The notes beneath the pieces were generated by a model, which saw only the letters and a list, made by a program, of their open reading frames with translations, ran no database searches and was not told the origin of the DNA. The position numbers and the translations under genes are program-made. A DNA stretch of 64,000 nucleotides, from contig NW_019211458.1 of assembly GCF_002443255.2 (NCBI RefSeq), positions 18,285,939 to 18,349,938 on the forward strand, given 5' to 3'. Origin of the DNA: Varroa destructor (lineage: Eukaryota > Arthropoda > Arachnida > Mesostigmata > Varroidae). The first letter of the stretch is position 1; the number at the start of each line of letters is the position of its first letter. Positions 48,982-62,550 of the stretch are shown here, piece by piece.

Positions 48982-49360
48982 TTAATGCGGCGTTATGTAT
49001 CCGTCCAGATCAGCTGTGACGATTACTGCACTTGGCCTTACAGCGTACTCTGCGCACGGAACGCTTTTGAGTTGAGAAGTGCCACGGTCACGAACGAACA
49101 TTGTTAGCTTTTGAGAAGACATATTTTTCATAACTGTCGACAGCGGATAGGGTAAGTGGATGATTGCCAAATGGATCGCTTGCGGCCGCGATGGCTTTCA
49201 CTGCCTCCACCGGCATGTCGGAGACGTACGCCATGTGAACGAGAATCCAGTCATTGGCCTCTCCAGCGATTGGTATTGGAGGCAGCCAAATTCTATGAAC
49301 ATTGATGCATGAACAACCTGCGTCGCCTGATTCGCTGCTCATCGTTTGTTGTTCCGCCAT
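48982..49360 (-). pseudogene. Coding-like patch with a frame break, unidentified
   Basis: On the minus strand an ATG at 49360-49358 with G at -3 and G at +4, preceded in frame by a stop, opens a 90-codon frame to 49088. Its first 60 codons look like real protein (for example WLPPIPIAGEANDWILVHMA, MPVEAVKAIAAASDPFG) with balanced codon use. A second frame, overlapping and shifted, runs from 49170 to a TAA at 48982 and is just as protein-like (MFVRDRGTSQLKSVPC onward). One small indel near 49150 would join them into a single chain, so this may be a broken gene. Alternatives are two chance frames in GC-rich DNA, or a plus-strand exon, since AGG|GTAAGT at about 49149-49157 is a good plus-strand donor. 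No family is recognised. Confidence 0.28.
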
Positions 49361-50995
49361 TCCGTTGGTACGCTACCTCTTTCACGATGCTGATGGTGGG
49401 GATCGTTGCAGGTCTTGTTCCTTCTGCCCGATTACTCTTCTATCTCGTTCACTGTCCATGCTTCGAAAACTTACAGCGTGTCCGAGAATTGTTGGTGAAT
49501 GCTGTTTTTATTTTTTGATCGTAGGCGTGCACGAACAAGCGAACGCTTTTTACGTTACTATTCTCCTAGATCTTGTGGGCGAAGGGTTGCGCCCGATTTC
49601 ACGACCCGACGCGCCAGTAGCTGTACGTATTCGGGGTAGACGTGTGATGCCAATAGCGACTAGCATCGTTCAGCGTTAGCAATGGCGACTGATTCGCAAA
49701 CATTAGCTGCAGTAGACGTTCGTTGTGCCTGGTACTGAAGCAATTACTGCTGTTTGTTTATTGCTAAGAATGATGTTCATTCAAGGTGCTAAAAACATGC
49801 TGACTCTCGCTTACGTTTTTCGTGTCACGCCAATAGAAACCCGCGCACCTGGCTATGTATAATACTCCCAAAAGGGGAGTCGGCAAAATAGAGAGAAGCG
49901 TTACATACGGTACGTTGAGAGCAAAAATGGCAACAACAACAACAAAAACAAGATGTAGATAGCAAGAAATAACACATGTGTATCTTATCATACTTCTCAA
50001 CCTGAGCAGAATGGAATTATCCGAACGCGTGGCCGGCAATGCTCAGTGTTGCTCAGAACGGCTGTTTTTGTTATCGCTATTACTATAATTATTATTATTA
50101 CTATTACTATCATTATCGTAAAATAGATCTCCGGGACAGGTCTATGAACTAAGGGCGATGGAATAGTTTCATTTCTGCACGCATTAACGCAGTGTCAAAA
50201 TCCCATTGCTTCCCCGGTTCTCCTGGTGCCTGCAGTCGGACATGACAGGAAAACACAAGCCGGATATTTTTTCCCCGATGTATATTTCAATCTGGATTAT
50301 AATGCACCACAGTGGTAAAGGGGCTGTGTTGGCCCGTATAATCTAGATATCTTCTGCGATTTAGGCATGACATTCAAAATTGGCTCAAGCTTGCAGGGAA
50401 GTAAACAAGCTACCGATTAATGCAGTATTGTACAGGAACGCACTAAAAAAAAACGTCTTCGAATATAGGATACTACCGTTCAATGCATACAGTCTACCAT
50501 TGTTCTATGTAAGAGCTCATACAAGCAGACATCGACAGGACGTAATCAGTGAAAATAACTTGTTTCTAATATATAGCTGAATAATAACGGCTTCGACCTA
50601 TACGTGCGCCGCCCGTTCTTTGATGCCACTATTAATATTATTTTAGTGAAGGCAGTGCTGCTTCAGATTCATCTGTGGTACTAATCTAATCAAAGATTCC
50701 TGAATATGGAAGCAAGAAAAGCACCTAAAAATTGACTTATTTTCTTTTTGTTAAATTTTCGAGGACGCAGATCAAAACAGCTGTCTTTCGTCATGGGGCA
50801 AAGCTTATCTTGCGTGTTTACGTTGACGTGCTACATCGAAGACGTTCACGCGATACAGAGGCAAGTATTGGCCGGTCTCTCAGTGTCTCCACCCCCAATG
50901 TCCTGTTGATTTCGGTATCGATTTAGGATACCCGTGACTCTTGTAGTCGAAAGGCGTGAATGAAAAATGATTGTACTTTAGTGCGTCAAACAATA
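49361..50995. other. Non-coding stretch, GC-rich at first
   Basis: Plus frames at 49302-49679 (125 codons) and 49309-49518 (69 codons) overlap the minus-strand patch and are hydrophobic. The second starts at a true ATG and has a membrane-like run (FTMLMVGIVAGLVPSA). Neither is identified. An imperfect ATT/CTA triplet tract lies around 50085-50120. The remainder is AT-rich and closed. Confidence 0.45.
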
Positions 50996-51030
50996 ACGTC
51001 AGCGACGTTTACACGTCAAAACGTCGACGT
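50996..51030. promoter_or_regulatory. Dense ACGT-core (CRE-like) cluster
   Basis: Five ACGT cores in 35 bases: ACGTCA at 50996-51001, GACGT at 51004-51008, ACGTCA at 51013-51018, and ACGTC plus GACGT fused as a 10-bp palindrome at 51021-51030. A gcgtca word lies just upstream at 50983. ACGT cores are bound by CREB/ATF and other bZIP factors. This CpG density is unusual in the AT-rich surroundings. Confidence 0.4.
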
Positions 51031-54000
51031 GCGTAGTCCTTTCTGTGCGACACTGGTTTTGTCTGGGGTGAGAAACTTTGAGAAAAACGAGGCAACGTAA
51101 TGACATTCAGAAATTATCTACCAACGAGGATATCATAGTTATATCGAAACGGTTGCCTCAGACACCTGATGTCACTCCAATGCTGTTTCGATGTGCTTTT
51201 TTCGCGTAGCACATTTGTATTGATGCGCAGTAATTATAAAAGTTAAGCCCTTATCTCTTTATTTCCAGTATCCCACATGTAGGTCTTCGTCATCTTTGTC
51301 AGTCGTTTTAAAATATTGGTCTTTTCACGCTTTTGCTGTGTTTCATTACTTTGACTACAGTTCCCGTGCAATCGCAGCAGGAAACGTGACTGCCTATTAG
51401 ACGTCTGGGTTCGATGCAGGTGTAGAAACACCTCGCTCCATGTTGGTATCGAGCCGTACAACGTAACGCCCAACGGCTTAGGAAGCGGAGCTAAAATACG
51501 AGCAGCATCATTTTGACTACTGCAACAATGAATTTAAAATGCACACACAGCGGCAAAAATTGATTTATAATTGCTTGCATTTAAGATAAATGATCTATCC
51601 GTCATTTAATTTGGGCATGTGTTGTTGATATTGTTGTAGCCACTGCCGCTGTTACAGACTCGACTGAACCACCGATTCTCGGAATGTATTTAGCCATCTC
51701 CCAGCGGGCCAAACGACGTCAGACTGTTCAACTGCGATAGAAAGGCAAACACAGATGTCTTTCGGGGCCATATTCCAAGAATTTTCGAGCCCAACAAATG
51801 TAACATATCTAGCTTCGAGTCAGGAGGATTCAGCCGTTTCAGAGTGAGGGGACCGAAGCGACTGAATCAATCGCAATTCCGACAACAATAACAATAACTC
51901 CGTACGTGTATTCATGGTTGTGTCAGAATAGGACAAGCATCACACGCGTAGACGAAGATGAAAAGTCGACGGAACAGAACGGAAACGAAGATGGCCTTCA
52001 AGGGCAGTGGTTCTCACTACAGCGGCTGCATCGTTCCGTCTTCTACTACTGCTTCAGTCGTTGTTCGCTTCTGTCAATGCCATTGTCGCGACAGAAAAGC
52101 AGAAAAATGCACGCAAATAACAACGAAGGGAGTTACGAAAGCCACGTACATTACAACACCATGACGACTTGTCGCTACCAGCGTTATTATTGTCATCGGT
52201 GCAATGATAGTGATGATCGTGCTCGTTCCATCGCTGCGCTCGTATTTAACTTCTCCTATTTGTGACACTGATAATTGTGTAGCGGGAGAACTGTTCAGGA
52301 CGCAGCTTGCTGGAAGAAGCTTCGTCTAACTAGAAGATGCTCAAGCAGCTAAATAAATGCGCGACTGGCTGAAGGTCACTTTGGCCGGCATGTTACCGCA
52401 TGAATTTCTTTTTGCTATTGAAAAAAAGATAAGGCTGAGGGGGAAAAAGAGGGGGACTTACACAAAGGACAATAAAAATTAAACATTTTTTCGATAATAA
52501 AAGGACCTCCTGCTATTGATCATGTGCCGTATACTGAGAGTAGCAACAAAGGCGAAAAGGATTAATAGTGCAGGGGTAGTTAGTTCTATTTTGAAAGCAT
52601 TTCGATGCCACCTATATGGTTGTTACTAGGTTAACTGAAAATTTGCCCAATTTAAAAGCGTACTGAAGGTGATTCAGGAACTATCGGACCGGATATAGAG
52701 CGCCAAGATGCGACCAATACCAAAAGGCATGGCATCTTTGGCGTTGGTTGTTACCACAAAAATTTGGAGATGTTGTTTATAAAATAATTTTTGTGTGGCG
52801 TTTTATATTTATTTTCGTTTCTGGAAAAACAAGAAATCCTGAAACAAGAAAATCGCACAAGCCAAAAACGGTGTGCAGATGATACCTTCCCTACTATTAG
52901 CAGGGTAAATGCATCCGTAAATATGTATAAGATAGTCAATTTTTCCTTACTTTTTTTTTTGTCGTCTTGAAAAAGTACATACGACCGAAGTCGTTACGTC
53001 GTTGTATACGGAGTTATGTGCCAACTTCGATTAGAGATTAGCATGAGGTCAAGAACGAACAAACGATATGAATCGCTCTGTATTTGCTTTTATAATATTT
53101 CGGCGATTTTCAATTGTTATATGAAGACCGTAAATGAGGCACCCTGTTTGAGCACTAACATAAAAAAGACAGTGTTTATGTGAGCTTTTGCAAACAGCTT
53201 CTGAAGCGGAAGACCTCAACAAGGATGACGATTAACTTGATTACCGTTAATTGTTGTTCGTCTTCTTCCCTTCATTGGAAGACTCAGTTTACAGAAAATA
53301 ATCTGTTCGGTCATGAGTTCGTATATATATTCCTGGGTATCAGACCCAGGCAGTATCTGTATTTTATCAGTGTGCTTAGGCGTAGCACTACAGGTACGTT
53401 TGTCCGATTCACTCGCCTGTGGCATAAATATATTAATCAAATTGCATTTCGATTAGATGCGGTTTGAGGCCACCTCGTTTCCAGCAGTAAGCTCAATGAC
53501 AAACTACTTTATCTCGTTTCAATATCGACACATTAGGTTACTTCTGAGATTTCGGCACAAAAAAAGACGGGGTAGTGATATCTTCGTCTGCGGGTATCCA
53601 TGGAAAGTGTTGCACGCCCCCCTGATTTCAACACAGTTCCAATTGTACTTCAACTCGATACAATGTTCAACGGTTGTATTAGAATTCACAGTTTGTTATA
53701 GCGGACCTCACGAGTCGCTGTCTCTATGGCGTTCCACACTGCAGACCCTTTGACCTTTCCGCGAGTCACTTTTGATTGAGTCACTTAGGGCACTCTTATG
53801 CCAGCTGCGTGCAGTTTGTATCAACTGTATGATCGTACAGCGTTCCCCCTCATACCATACTTTACTCCGATCGTTGTAGGCAAGCCAAACCTTTGTCATG
53901 CCTATTTTACGCACGATCTAACTATTTATTGCCTGCCATCAATGGATTATTTATCAAGCCGTTTATATGTATTGGTATATTAGGTTAGCCCGTAGTAAGT

Positions 54001-54932
54001 TTACAATATCTGACCTGTTTTATGGTCAATGCAAGAAAACACATCGTCACGCTAGCTATAACACGAAACTGTCAAAGATTATAATCATCTGCATATCTGT
54101 TCCGCAACAATTTAACATCATCTTATTTCTATGAGTCTCTTGTAAATAATACTCTATAGCCGGTCAGTAAGTTTTTATTTAACGATTTCTTAAGATAGGA
54201 CGAGCATTTCTCCTCTGTTGAACGACACAAGCTTCTTCCTAATGTGACTAATTTCCAGTTTAATAACGGCACATGTTCTCGTGACTGTTTCCGTTTTCTA
54301 AAGCAACCTTTCTGCCCCCGCCATTGGATAAGCGTGAGAAATCGATGGTTCCTTTGAAGGGGCCTGCTGTCCCTCGGTTTGACGGCACGTCAATCGCAGA
54401 AACAATCGACGAGATCACCTGACAGCGATTACACAATCATTTAGGTCGTGCCATTTGCCAGAGCTCGATAACAACGTAATGAAACATCTTCCGTTCGGTG
54501 TTTAAGTCGCAGCTGTGGCGGCCGCTGCTAACGGCAGTGCCGCTCTTGGTTCGTTGAACGCGAAGTAGATATTGGCGCCTGTCAATATTTCTGTTCGGGC
54601 ATTCGTGTATCCTTCTTCCTGTCACCGGCGGCGGCGGTGGCGGCAGCACAGTGCTGATAAGCCGCTCAACTGTAGTTTCGTTTTCATTGCAACGTGTCCG
54701 TCAACCCGCCCAAATCCCCAAACTTGGATACAGACTCTTTTATCTATATCTTTTATATACGTACCTGATGGGATTTTAGAATTGTCGCTTTGTAATACAT
54801 CCCTATGCCGGCGCAAGTAAGTGTGCAACGAGCTTGCTCGCTAGGTGCCGATATCGCTATTGTATACTGTGAAGCATCCACCGTTCTGTTTTCGATTACA
54901 TTTGAAAAGATAAGTGAGCAATCATAAAATAA
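51031..54932. other. Non-coding stretch with a GC-rich patch
   Basis: No gene is recognised. Around 51.6-52.3 kb the sequence is GC-richer with ACAACAATAACAATAA-like triplets and overlapping frames (51906-52265 and 51958-52164 plus, 52074-52268 minus) that look compositional. 53180-53467 and 53457-53753 (+) are chance-sized. A 7-bp inverted repeat (cctgggt/acccagg) is at about 53337-53355. At 54.3-54.9 kb a GGC-rich tract causes proline and arginine runs on the minus strand. Confidence 0.45.
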
Positions 54933-54960
54933 TGACGTATCGCGTCATTTTTTTATGACG
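54933..54960. promoter_or_regulatory. Three bZIP half-sites with alternative hairpins
   Basis: TGACG (54933-54937), CGTCA (54943-54947) and TGACG (54956-54960) lie in 28 bases. The middle copy can pair with either neighbour: aatgacg with cgtcatt, or gcgtcat with atgacgc. Two mutually exclusive 7-bp hairpins could therefore form. Whether the role is protein binding or structure is unknown. Confidence 0.3.
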
Positions 54961-57900
54961 CATTACATAATTATTGGAGCTTTCCATCGTATTCGCAGAG
55001 GATATGAAAGTTCTTAGGGATAGCAAAAGCATTCTTCAGTTCATTTGTTGTAGGGTAACATACAATGATTATATATCTTTAAGACGAGACCAGCATTTAC
55101 GTCTCGATCTCCTCACAGTGACCCAGAAGCGTGGCAAGTTTCATTTGGAAGGTGGATTAGCGCGACGTTTCAAGTATATGAATACCAATTTGATAGGACA
55201 TTATCTCGTGTTGTCTTCCCTTTGACAGCTTGCTTCCGGTCTAATCTAACCTGGCGCGATTCGTCGAAACGAAGCCTCTATATACTGTATATAAATGTCT
55301 CTATAGCGTTCTATGATAATTAGGTGAAGTTTTACAAGGTTAACTTGTGGGCCAGCAGATGCTCGTCCAACGATTTCATTCAATAGAATTTGTCGGAGGT
55401 GCCCTCATTACATTCTCTAATAGCTCTTACCTCCGAACGCATTGTGATTGTTATACTAGTTTACAGAGCTCCAATTAAATCGGTAGCGTTGCACGTAAAT
55501 GAATCTAGATTTTTTCATCCGTTTCCAAAGTTCGAAAAAAGCGGCAAAATTTGCCCTGCATAGATTAACTCTCGATTTGTTCTTCCTACGTTTGGATTGT
55601 ACTCAAAATTAGGTAAATATAGGACATAAATGTGCGGTGTGGGACCTTGTGGTCCAGGCAGGTGCGTGTGTTAGAAAGAAGAACAAGTAACGCGTTGAGC
55701 ATTAAACAAGCATGGGGGCAAATAGCTTGATTACTGCTTTCGAAAGCTATTCGTACTTTCCTAAATTATTTATACTATTTCGCATAACCGAAAAAAGGTA
55801 ACCTGTTGCGCTTTTGAGGGACTCATCAAAAACGCTCAGAGTCATCAAGGAATCACGAGACAAAGAACGTTAATTCAACCATCGTTTCTACCTTTCTTGC
55901 GGAAAAGGCTTATGCATGACCCGACCTCTTCGTTTAGTTATATACTGCACAGGAACCTTCTGATCGCCCTGGGTGACGTGGGTTAATTCGACTACTGTCA
56001 TACCAGCCGGAATCTTCATTTGGCCCTAGACGCTGTCTGCGTGGGGCTATCCGATATATATCCGTTAATAGTAATATCCACGAGATACATCATGCGATAA
56101 AGCCGTTAGTCGGAACCGAAATTCAGGTCGTTTTGACGTCGGAGAAAGCTATCGTTTTAGTAAAGACAATATGTGTAAGTAGCAGTAAGGTAGTAATATT
56201 AATATAAGCAGAAGCCGGGTGGAACGGGACGAATCGCCAAGCAGTCTGGCGCGCTCATGCCCAGACAATTCATGCCCCTGTGACATAACTAGCGGCCGTG
56301 ATAGAGTTGCTGGGTTTTACTAGTCGCTAACTTTTCATATAAAAATATTGTTGCCGGTGTTTTGTTGCGGTTTCGAAGCGTAAACGCAGGAAAAGGTTTC
56401 TTAACGCGAAGTAGAAGTCGAATCTCGTTAATGCTCCTATTTAAGCAGTAAAGATTGGTATCAAAGGCGTAAGTGATAAGCAGATTTGCGTTTTTACGGA
56501 AGAGAAGGCGGCAAGTCCGACCATCGACACCAGTCATTGATCGTCAAGGTTTTAATGGCCAATTATCTTTGTGGCCATCACGGTCTAACGCTTTGCGGTT
56601 GTTGTGATACGGTGATGGAGAGGCCTGCTCTACTCGAATCAACTTTTTCATCAAAAAGACTTTTATAACGGTAGTTTATTATAGGGATTGGCTGACTCAT
56701 TGACTTAACAATGGATCATCACTAACGTTATGCGCAAAGGATGCCGTGTCGATATAGCTACTCCTTACTAAGTGATTAGTTGTCAAATGATCATGACACA
56801 GAAAAAGATAAAGGTCACAATAAAACCTGTCACCTAAACATTTCGATTCATGTTGGTCTGGTCTTTTCTGCTCTGAACGTACTAACCTAAATTGTTTGTA
56901 TTACATTTACGTACATTGATAGCCTTAAGCCGCTATCTGTGTCCTATTCGTAACGCTGAAGCGGCTTCGATCTCACCAAATTTACTGACGATCCGAATGA
57001 CTATCCGCAAGCTAGATCGACACAGAGATCTACAAGTTACAACATGTGCTACGTATTCTGCATTGAGCGTTTGACTGCGACAGCGGCCACGAATACAATG
57101 CGAGTAGGAAAAGCAAGGGTACATTCGAAATACTGGGACCTAGTCACCTCAGACCGCATCGCTGGGCTGTCTTTACGGCAGAAGTCGTTACACCCGATAG
57201 CGCACAGACTATGTATGCAACAAACGTGGACGGCTATTAAAAACCTCGCTTGCGATTCTCCTACAGAACCACAAGCGTCCTACCATTTAGACGCTGTTGA
57301 GCTTCATGTATTATCGGTACTGCCGTATCCTGTCAATGTGACAGTGCACGGCACAGCTGTTACTGCGGTCGACGCCATTTCCGCACTTGTCTTCTACGAA
57401 GATTATTTGTATTCAGACGTCGCCTCGCTTTCATAGAGCAGAGCCATTCCAATTGGCTGAGTATTGCGATAAGGGGTGTTGTTTGATTGCGCCACCATTG
57501 ACGTGGATGGTGCGCGGGCGGTAACCTGTGATGGAAATCCTGCGAATAATATGCTTGTCAGGACGGGATGATCTGCCGACACGTGAGTTTCGCTTCTTAT
57601 CTTCGGAAGACTGGAATGAACGGACGGACGGACAGATTAACCAACATAGCTAAGACTGAACTACCATCTCTATTCGAGCTTGATTATTCTGTACGATGCA
57701 CAGAAAAACCAATTATGATAAGTTCATAGATATTGCAGTTAGAAGTGATCTTTTTACAATTTCATAGCACATTAAAAATCCAGTACGTGGAATACACAGC
57801 ACTCGCTTGGCAAATATCCTTCTATGAATGCATTATAAAACAAATTGTTTATCATTACTTGATAAAATTCAAATTAAGTTAAGGCAGTATCTTTAAATAA

Positions 57901-59999
57901 TTCTTTTTTTTTTTCACGGCCAAACTAGCTATTTGATTCCTTTTTTGTCGTTAATTAATTAGTTGGTAATGTGTACATCTTGTGTTAATATTCTAATTCG
58001 TTTAAACTGGCAGCCATTGTTGTCCCGCTATCGACCATACCATCTGCGTCTACGTTCCGCCAGAGTCTAGAAGTCTCAGTACAAATCATATTCTCGCCGT
58101 TTGACACCTAAATATGTCCGCCTGATAAGTGTAAGTGTACGCAATGTAGTATGCGTCAAACAGACAATGGCGCTGCGTGTAGAACTTTAACACGGATCTC
58201 CTTCTACACGGGTCAAACCCCTCACACATTGAATCAGCCTCCAAACTGCAGCACTCGATATATTGGCAAGGACAGATAATGGGCAGTTGCGGATTTGACA
58301 AACTGCTCTACTTGTACGGAAAGTTTATGTCGAAGAAGAGCCCGTTCGTGTCCAAAAAAAAACTGTTATTCTGTTACCTTCACTGATACAAATGTCGCTG
58401 CCGCCGTTTTCACGCTATTGCTATTACATCGTCAAACGACGGAATATAGTTTTTACTATTATTATTATTCGGCCATTTTGCATATATACGTATGTATAGA
58501 AAAAGGGAGAGGCCTCCAAAATTTGGCATCGATTTACGACTAAACGGGAAGTTTTAGAGTGCTAGCGCTAGGAAATGACAGCATAATTTAGAACAGAAAT
58601 TGATCCCATTCTGGTACTTTTTTGCCGTTAGTATTTCCCCCTCTAATACTATTGCTTCTCCTTAAACCTAAATTGTGATGTTTACGTTCTCCAATATGAT
58701 GCGCAGACGACAGAAAAATCTCGTTTCGTCACTTAGATATCAGGTCAACATGTCATGAACAAGCATAGACGTTCCGGTGGCACCTAGCTCCCGGAACAAA
58801 TTACTGTTATTAGTTCGTAACGAAGGTAAGTTCGTAATTATGGTTGTATACTATGTAAGTTTATCAGTTTTAGATGAACGGAGCAAAACTTTTAACGGTT
58901 ACTTCACTTCAAATTAAAGCTAATAACGGCAATAGTTAAAAAGGCATTCATTCTGTCATGAAGACGTCACACATTCGCCGTCAGTGGTATGGCCATCTTT
59001 ACATAAACAAGCAACTGGAATTTAGTACTGACGTTTTGGATAGATATATATAAACCAATTCTTCTAAGTAAAACACTGTTCAACTCGTTTACGGTGAGGC
59101 CATATGATGCGCAGAAACGCCATTTTGTAACATGCCAACCTTGGAATGGTCCCAACAGACAGACCTCTTCAATTTGTTACTTATTTATTTTTCTTATTGC
59201 GTCAATTCAATAAAAAAAAAAATAAAAGTTTTAATTGATCATAAGAACCTATGCGTAGGTCATGAGAATATTATCTGATATGAAACATGATATACATTTC
59301 GCACAGTACGTTTGATCTGACGTACAAAGATTGACAAAACGTATCTAACTACGCGTATACTTAACTGCTGAAGAAGCTTTCAATATTTTCAAGTTCGGAA
59401 GATTGATTTACAGATTAAGCGTATCCCTGCCGTGACAGAATGGAGAACGCCTGATCGCTTTAGTCAAAAACATCCAAATCTTCAATGAGATAGTTGAAGA
59501 TTTATCATTAAGAATTTCGGTAGACTCTTTTTTTTGGATTTTTTATGTCGTTCACCTGTATAAATTGATTTCTTTACCCGTTCTGTACCAGTATCCTCCT
59601 ATAGAATAGGTTGGCTTATCAATGTGTTACTATAGTCAGTAACGAGAGAGGTTTCGCTGCTCTGCCACTAGTCAGCAATCGCATAGGAAGAAGATTAACA
59701 CGCAAATAACCAAAATAACTACATAAGAAGGAGTTCAATAACAATAAACAGTTGTGCCATTTACGGGGTGCTATCGTGTGATAATGGTCGGGAAACGAGG
59801 ACACCAAATCCTCTTAGAAATAAACAGCATCAACGATATAATAAATTTTACCTACTATTCATTCGAGTGTCGCTTTTATTTACAAACATGTGGCTAAGAC
59901 CGAAACTTTATTATTACGGGCCGATTTAGATTAGCCAACCACGGAGCTATCGTTAGCATCCAGTCGTTTGTGTTCCTGTTACTAGCACTCTGGTTCAAC
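54961..59999. other. Mostly AT-rich non-coding stretch
   Basis: No gene is recognised. The plus frame at 57044-57436 starts at a real ATG and runs 130 codons. It lies in a GC-richer patch (56.9-57.6 kb) and is protein-like without a known motif, so an unidentified exon cannot be excluded. A GACG-type run (acggacggacggac) lies at 57619-57632, and T11 at 57904-57914. The minus frame at 58086-58301 is chance-sized. Confidence 0.45.
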
Positions 60000-62542
60000 G
60001 AGTCATGCGTTGAACGGTACCCATCAAAGTAAAAGAACTTGCTTTGCCGTAGACCGATCTCAGAAGCTGGCCAGCTGGTGACAGAATGCCATAGAAATAT
60101 TCGAAGTACTGCTGACCCTGATCAGGACGATTTGCGTAATCAGTATGTACGAACTACTATAGCTGTTCTCAGGCATTCTCGCTTTCGTGTCTCGATCGCG
60201 TCGACATCGCGACGAGAATCAAGAGACGTACATGGACGCCATTATGAATATTAGCATCAATAATGATGATCCTATCATCGACGTAAAATGTTCCCACCTG
60301 TCTCATTAATAATGTTTATTGCTATTATATAGCGGCAGCCTGTAATGTCCTTTATGCACAGCTTTTAACCCTGAGCGGCGTTCCTCGTGGTTCACGTCAG
60401 CTTCGCCGCTAAGTATGCTAAGCCTCCGTTGTCTCCATCTTTATCATTATTATCGTGTTCGTTATCGACGTCACCGTAATCGCGTTATCGGGCCGTCTAT
60501 TCACGTTATCAGTTCAATGGTTTGAGGCGTATAAAAAAGACGCTACGATGCCAGTAGCGGTACCAGCTTCGGTTTTAGCGCCAACACACGCCGCAACGGT
60601 TGTTCACAGCACCGGCTGGTTAGCTCGCGGGGATGCGGTTAACTGCTAGATGGCGGAACGATGTTTCAGTAGTCATCTGGTCTTGCCCCTACTTCTCTTT
60701 GCATCGCGTGGAATAGGTTTTCCATAACAGTCGTAAGCTCTGCTGAAAAAATCGCTCTTGGTTTATCAGCGGCTTGCGGCAGCCATCACTTCTTCCGGCT
60801 TTACACCGAATGTCCACACTTAATCCACCTGAAAATGGCGGTGACTGCCACTGGTCTTTCTGCTGCTACTCCCACGTCCGCAGCGATATGAACAGTTCAC
60901 CGTTTCTGCAGGCCAAGTCACCGGTCGGCCTCAAGACAAAACGATGAAAGTCCCTGCGAATAAAGGGCACTTCAGGCACTTATCACGTGCCTCTTGTTGT
61001 ACACCATGACCACTACACACCATTGCACACCATCGATGCCATTGATATTGTCTACGTGTACGTGCGTGTGTGTACACGTCTGTTTGTGATCACATGTGCG
61101 TGTAGTCGTTTGTTGGCTGGCACCCGATCAAAATCGACGATCCCGAAAGCCCAGCAATAGCGTGGATAGAGTGGTGGTACTGCCACTGCGCGTTCATCAG
61201 AAGCTTCATCCAGCATTGGCATGGTGCGACATCGACAGAGTGCAAAAAAAAATAGCTCGTTCTATCTAAGTGATCATTCAATTGTGTTATAGGTCAACTT
61301 GCAAGTCTCAACTGAGCTGCACTAAACGGAACACATAAAACTCTCCACTGACCAACAACCAGATCGTTACCGTCCAATTGTCGTTTCACGATCATTCATT
61401 TTCTTACCGATCGGAAAAAGGTTTAAACAGAAGACCTTTGCGTCGTTAGTAGCAGCGGCGGCTGCGGTATAGCGCATAGAAGTGTATAGACCGTGTTCTG
61501 TCGACAAAACAGTGAACGGGCACAAAGGACAGCTGCTTTCTAAACTGTGTATTTGTATACAGATATCACTACTGGAGGTCACACTAGTTGACGTAGCGGT
61601 AACGGCGATGGGAACGGCGCCGATTTGACAGCAATGTTAATACAAGAGGGGTAAAATACAAAAAAAAATACACTAAACAATGAGCAAACATAGGCTCATG
61701 TTCCAAGTCCTAGTCGAATAGGTATCTACTTCTAGAAAATAGAAGAGGCCCGTAGTAGTTCATGCCACTTATTTTATTTGTGCTCTGTCAAATTATCTAA
61801 AATAAGTTCTTCCATAAACATGCCAAAGGATGGGTATCTCACAGAAAAATCGAAAATAATGGGGGGTATTTTGAAAAACGCCTGAAGAGAACGGGATTCT
61901 CTCGATGATGTATTGTATCATTTACGGTAATATCTACTTAAACGTATTTATGCTTTGTACATGCGTATTTACACAAATACTTAATTGGATGTTAATTCTT
62001 GAGCAATTCTGCAGTCAGTTACAATAGCAGAAATGGACTGATCCGAGATTTCAGACTTCTTACTTAAACTAATCTGATCTATGCGTAACAATAAGCTTGA
62101 CAGCGTCTCCTACATTAAGCTGCTGAATGATTCTTCCGAAACGTGTTACTGCCACAAGCAGCAGCAGCTGCGGCAGCTTCGTGTCAAAGCTGCGACTAGA
62201 ATTTTTCATTTTATTGTCCATACGAAGATCTATTGGACCAACCCAGTAGCAAACTACAGAATCCGATTCAGGCCCCCGTGGACTGATGACAAAGAGGCGA
62301 GCTATTTTTGCTGCTGTGTGTGTTCAGACAACATCGCCAGTGACCGCCGTGGCGTTGCTGTCGCCGTTTCAACTGATGCGTGTCCACTAGTCGGCTGGCG
62401 CTGGCATTCGACTGCGAGCTATGAGCATTGCGCGTCTTCAAGCAGGCGTGACCGTCAAGGGCGCGAACTTATCTAAGGCCAAAATAGCAACAGCAACGGA
62501 GCGGCTGACGCTATTTAACGCCCGCAGCCTTCTTTGGCGAGA
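60000..62542. other. GC-richer island without a recognised gene
   Basis: CpG, CAG and GTT triplets are frequent, as in the 24-26 kb island. Protein-like frames occur at 60039-60254, 60455-60649 and 62081-62476 (+) and at 61367-61582 (-), none identified and none with convincing splice signals on both sides. The alternating purine-pyrimidine segment 61054-61079 holds an 8-bp inverted repeat (acgtgtac/gtacacgt). Untranslated exon or regulatory DNA is the likeliest reading. Confidence 0.4.
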
Positions 62543-62550
62543 TATATAAA
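62543..62550 (+). promoter_or_regulatory. TATA-like box (TATATAAA) before GC-rich sequence
   Basis: TATATAAA stands between GC-rich flanks and is followed by about 130 bases of CpG-rich sequence. The first plus frame downstream (62575-62763) has no ATG at its start and encodes a basic, low-complexity chain. This is a weak core-promoter candidate. Confidence 0.2.

Noticed and set aside
59605..59948. Inverted words (ggttggcttatc / gattagccaacc) resembling some mariner terminal repeats, about 335 bases apart
   Set aside because: Only 11 of 12 bases agree, there are no TA duplications, and no transposase-like frame lies between.
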